Below are positions 61,653 through 64,000 of a stretch of DNA of 64,000 bases, one piece after another. Both the position numbers and the translations under genes were made by a program. The notes under the pieces were generated by a model. That model did not search any database. It was given only the letters and a program-made list of their open reading frames with translations, and was not told the DNA's origin. Position 1 is the stretch's first letter; the number at the start of each line of letters is the position of its first letter. Source of the stretch: an uncultured Mycoplasmatota bacterium (GTDB lineage Bacteria > Bacillota_I > Bacilli_A > RF39 > UBA660); NCBI GenBank assembly GCA_946403755.1, contig CAMJBC010000001.1:16735-80734 (forward strand). Direction: 5' to 3'.

Positions 61653-62402
61653 ATGAAAATAGTAGTGCTTGGAAGTAGTAGTAGTGGAAACTCTACATAC
61701 GTTGAATTAAATAATAAAAAGTTTTTGATTGATGCTGGTCTAGGATTTAATGATATAAAAAATAAATTATTTGATTTAGGAGTTAGTGCAGATGAGTTAG
61801 ACTTTATTCTAGTAACTCATGCTCACTCAGACCATGTTAAAAGTATTCATTCATTTAATAGGGTATATAATACTAAAATATATATTTCTAAAGATACTAT
61901 GGATGAATATCCTAAAGCTGAATTATTAAAAAATTATGAATTTATTGATGATTTAGATAATATTGAAGGAATAGACATAATTAAAGTACCTATTAGTCAT
62001 GATAAAAAAGGTTTCGGATATATATTTGAAACTAAAGATAATTCGCTAGTTTATATTACTGATACAGGTATGATTCATTCAAAATATCATAAATATTTTA
62101 TGAATAGACAAGTATATTTATTTGAAAGTAATCATGATGTTGAAATGGAAATGAATGGTACTAAAGACGAAGCAACTAAAATTAGAAATATAGGAGATGA
62201 AGGTCACTTATCTAATGAAGAATGTGCTATGTATTTAAATAGATTTATTGGTGATAATACTAAGATGATATGTTTAATGCATATATCTGATCATGACAAT
62301 ACATATGATTTAGCTTATAATGTAAATAGAGATGCTATAGATAAAAAGATTCCTATAATATTAGCATATAAAGATAAAGTAAGTGATATTATAGAAATAT
62401 AG
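61653..62402 (+). CDS. MBL-fold hydrolase (YycJ/WalJ-like)
   Basis: VLGSSSSGNSTYVELNNKKFLIDAGL, VTHAHSDHVKS, ESNHDVEM, GDEGHLSNEE. Confidence 0.9.
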   Translation: MKIVVLGSSSSGNSTYVELNNKKFLIDAGLGFNDIKNKLFDLGVSADELDFILVTHAHSDHVKSIHSFNRVYNTKIYISKDTMDEYPKAELLKNYEFIDDLDNIEGIDIIKVPISHDKKGFGYIFETKDNSLVYITDTGMIHSKYHKYFMNRQVYLFESNHDVEMEMNGTKDEATKIRNIGDEGHLSNEECAMYLNRFIGDNTKMICLMHISDHDNTYDLAYNVNRDAIDKKIPIILAYKDKVSDIIEI

Positions 62403-62412
62403 AGGTGTTCTT

Positions 62413-62670
62413 ATGAGTAAAATGCAATTTGTTTTAGATGATGGGACAACTATTGAATATGAAGTTATATTAATATTTAAATCTGGTATTACTGATAAAC
62501 AGTATATTCTTTATACTGATAATAAAAAAACTATTAATGATGAACTTAAATATTATCTTTGTATTTTTAATAAAGATTCTGAAACTAAAATAGAAGAAAT
62601 TACAGATGAAAATGAGTATAAATTAGTCAGTGAAGAAGTAAGAAAGATGATGGGTGATAAAGATGAATGA
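62413..62670 (+). CDS. DUF1292 family protein
   Basis: MQFVLDDGTTIEYEVILIFKSGITDKQYILYTDN. Confidence 0.8.
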   Translation: MSKMQFVLDDGTTIEYEVILIFKSGITDKQYILYTDNKKTINDELKYYLCIFNKDSETKIEEITDENEYKLVSEEVRKMMGDKDE

Positions 62671-63775
62671 AACAGCTTTAGCTATCTATACAGTACTTCT
62701 TGGAGCTGGTACTATGTTATTTGCAACACCTCTTCTAAGATATTTTATTGATAAAACTGAAAGAAAAATAATTTTAAAAGGAATGATTCCTAAAAATATA
62801 AAATCAGTTAGATTTACACCTGAAATAGAAGAACAAATAAATAATTATAATCCAGATAATATATCTGAAGTATATAGAGATAGTGTTAAATTATTTTTAG
62901 AAAGAATTGAAAAAAATTTTGATAAAGATTCACTTAAGTTTCTACGTAGAAATATTAGTTCTTTATCTGTTTCTAAATATAATGAAGTAAATAGATTAAA
63001 ATTTCATGCTGGTGAAGGAACAGGAGCAGCATATTGGGTAAAAGAAAATAAAGTAATAATATATGAATATGATGATATTCTTATTTCTATTTTCCATGAA
63101 CTATTACATATGAGTAGTTCAATCCATAAAGATGGAATTAATTATTCTGGTTTTTCTCAAACTGGACCTAGAAATTTTAGAATAGGTAATGGATTGAATG
63201 AAGGATATACTCAACTTTTATGTAAAAGATATTTTTCTGATCAAAAAATAAGTGATTCTTATCCATATTTTGTTCATTATGCAAAACTTTTAGAAAGAAT
63301 TGTTGGAAAAGATAGAATGCAAAGCTATTATATGAGTGCTGATTTGCGTTCATTAATTGAAGATTTAAAACAATATTCTTCTGAAGAAGAAATTATGAGA
63401 TTTATTAATAATTTAGACTTTATATTTTTTGAAGTAGGATATTTTACTAGTGAAAATCATCTTGTTAGAGAAGAATTAACTAATATAATGCAAGAAATTA
63501 GTTCATTTATAGTTAATGCATTTATAGAAAAATATAAAGATTCTAGTATTAGATTTTATAAATCTGGTCAATATGATAGAATGATTAAATCTAAAGAAGA
63601 ATTTAATGAATTAATAAAAAAAGTAATAGATAATACTTTTGATTCTTATACATTTTTTAAAGAGCATAAATATGATTGTAGTATTAGAGATGAAAAACAT
63701 ATGGAAGAGTTTGCTACTCATATTAATGAAGCTTGGGAAAGTATTGAAAGTGTTATGCAAACTAAATCAATATAA
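62663..63775 (+). CDS. membrane-anchored putative zinc metallopeptidase (HExxH)
   Basis: N-terminal TM; ISIFHELLHMSSSIHKDG...NGLNEGYTQLLCKRYF; ATG 62663 overlaps the upstream stop. Confidence 0.55.
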   Translation: MNETALAIYTVLLGAGTMLFATPLLRYFIDKTERKIILKGMIPKNIKSVRFTPEIEEQINNYNPDNISEVYRDSVKLFLERIEKNFDKDSLKFLRRNISSLSVSKYNEVNRLKFHAGEGTGAAYWVKENKVIIYEYDDILISIFHELLHMSSSIHKDGINYSGFSQTGPRNFRIGNGLNEGYTQLLCKRYFSDQKISDSYPYFVHYAKLLERIVGKDRMQSYYMSADLRSLIEDLKQYSSEEEIMRFINNLDFIFFEVGYFTSENHLVREELTNIMQEISSFIVNAFIEKYKDSSIRFYKSGQYDRMIKSKEEFNELIKKVIDNTFDSYTFFKEHKYDCSIRDEKHMEEFATHINEAWESIESVMQTKSI

Positions 63776-63850
63776 TAAATGGAGTTATAGAAATATAACT
63801 TCATTTTTATATGTTTATATGATAAAATAATCATAGTGGAGTTGTTTTAG

Positions 63851-64000
63851 ATGGAACAAAAACTTAAGAAAAATAGTTTTATACAAGGTACATTAATAGC
63901 AAGTATTGCTTTAATATTTATAAAAGTACTTGGTGCATTATATGTAATACCATTTTATAAAATAGTAGGTGAAGATGGTGGCACTTTATATAGTTATGCC
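63851..64000 (+). CDS. 5' end of MATE/MVF-like polysaccharide/lipid II flippase (partial)
   Basis: MEQKLKKNSFIQGTLIASIALIFIKVLGALYVIPFYKIVGEDGGTLYSYA. Confidence 0.8.
   Translation, partial: MEQKLKKNSFIQGTLIASIALIFIKVLGALYVIPFYKIVGEDGGTLYSYA

Noticed and set aside
1-64000. UGA=Trp recoding, expected in some Mollicutes
   Set aside because: Conserved Trp positions use TGG, and TGA serves as a stop in several genes (e.g. rsmH-to-ftsL junction region, DUF1292 stop at 62668-62670)

Overview
Low-GC, densely coded chromosomal window using the standard code (Trp is TGG). It looks like a Bacilli-class, Mycoplasmatota/RF39-like or Erysipelotrichia-like lineage that keeps a peptidoglycan cell wall; the lineage is inferred from gene content and was not tested. 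Core genes: mraZ-rsmH-ftsL-PBP2/FtsI, yneF, holA, mraY, topA, HU, cca, dnaD, nth, ponA/recU, rpsB-tsf, rpsU, yqeY, murG-divIB, nfo, aspS, lysS, polC and walJ (yycJ), plus one tRNA-Lys(CUU). There is a T-box leader upstream of aspS, a four-copy 10-bp repeat array upstream of mraZ, and many rho-independent terminators. I saw no CRISPR array, transposase, integrase or rRNA. The most unusual content is: a membrane-anchored serpin; an ART-like putative toxin/effector next to tRNA-Lys; two type IV prepilin-like proteins, one a giant 1154-aa BspA/DUF285 fusion; a 961-aa hydrolase-like/WXG-like/tail-anchored chimera; a degenerate orphan RnfC homolog lacking its Gly-rich and Fe-S motifs; an RpsB with a C-terminal Rho_N/SAP-like domain; an ectodomain-TM-metallophosphoesterase fusion; a VirB2/TrbC-like orphan pilin; and a probable CTG start for nth. 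Family calls come from reading motifs only; no database search was run.
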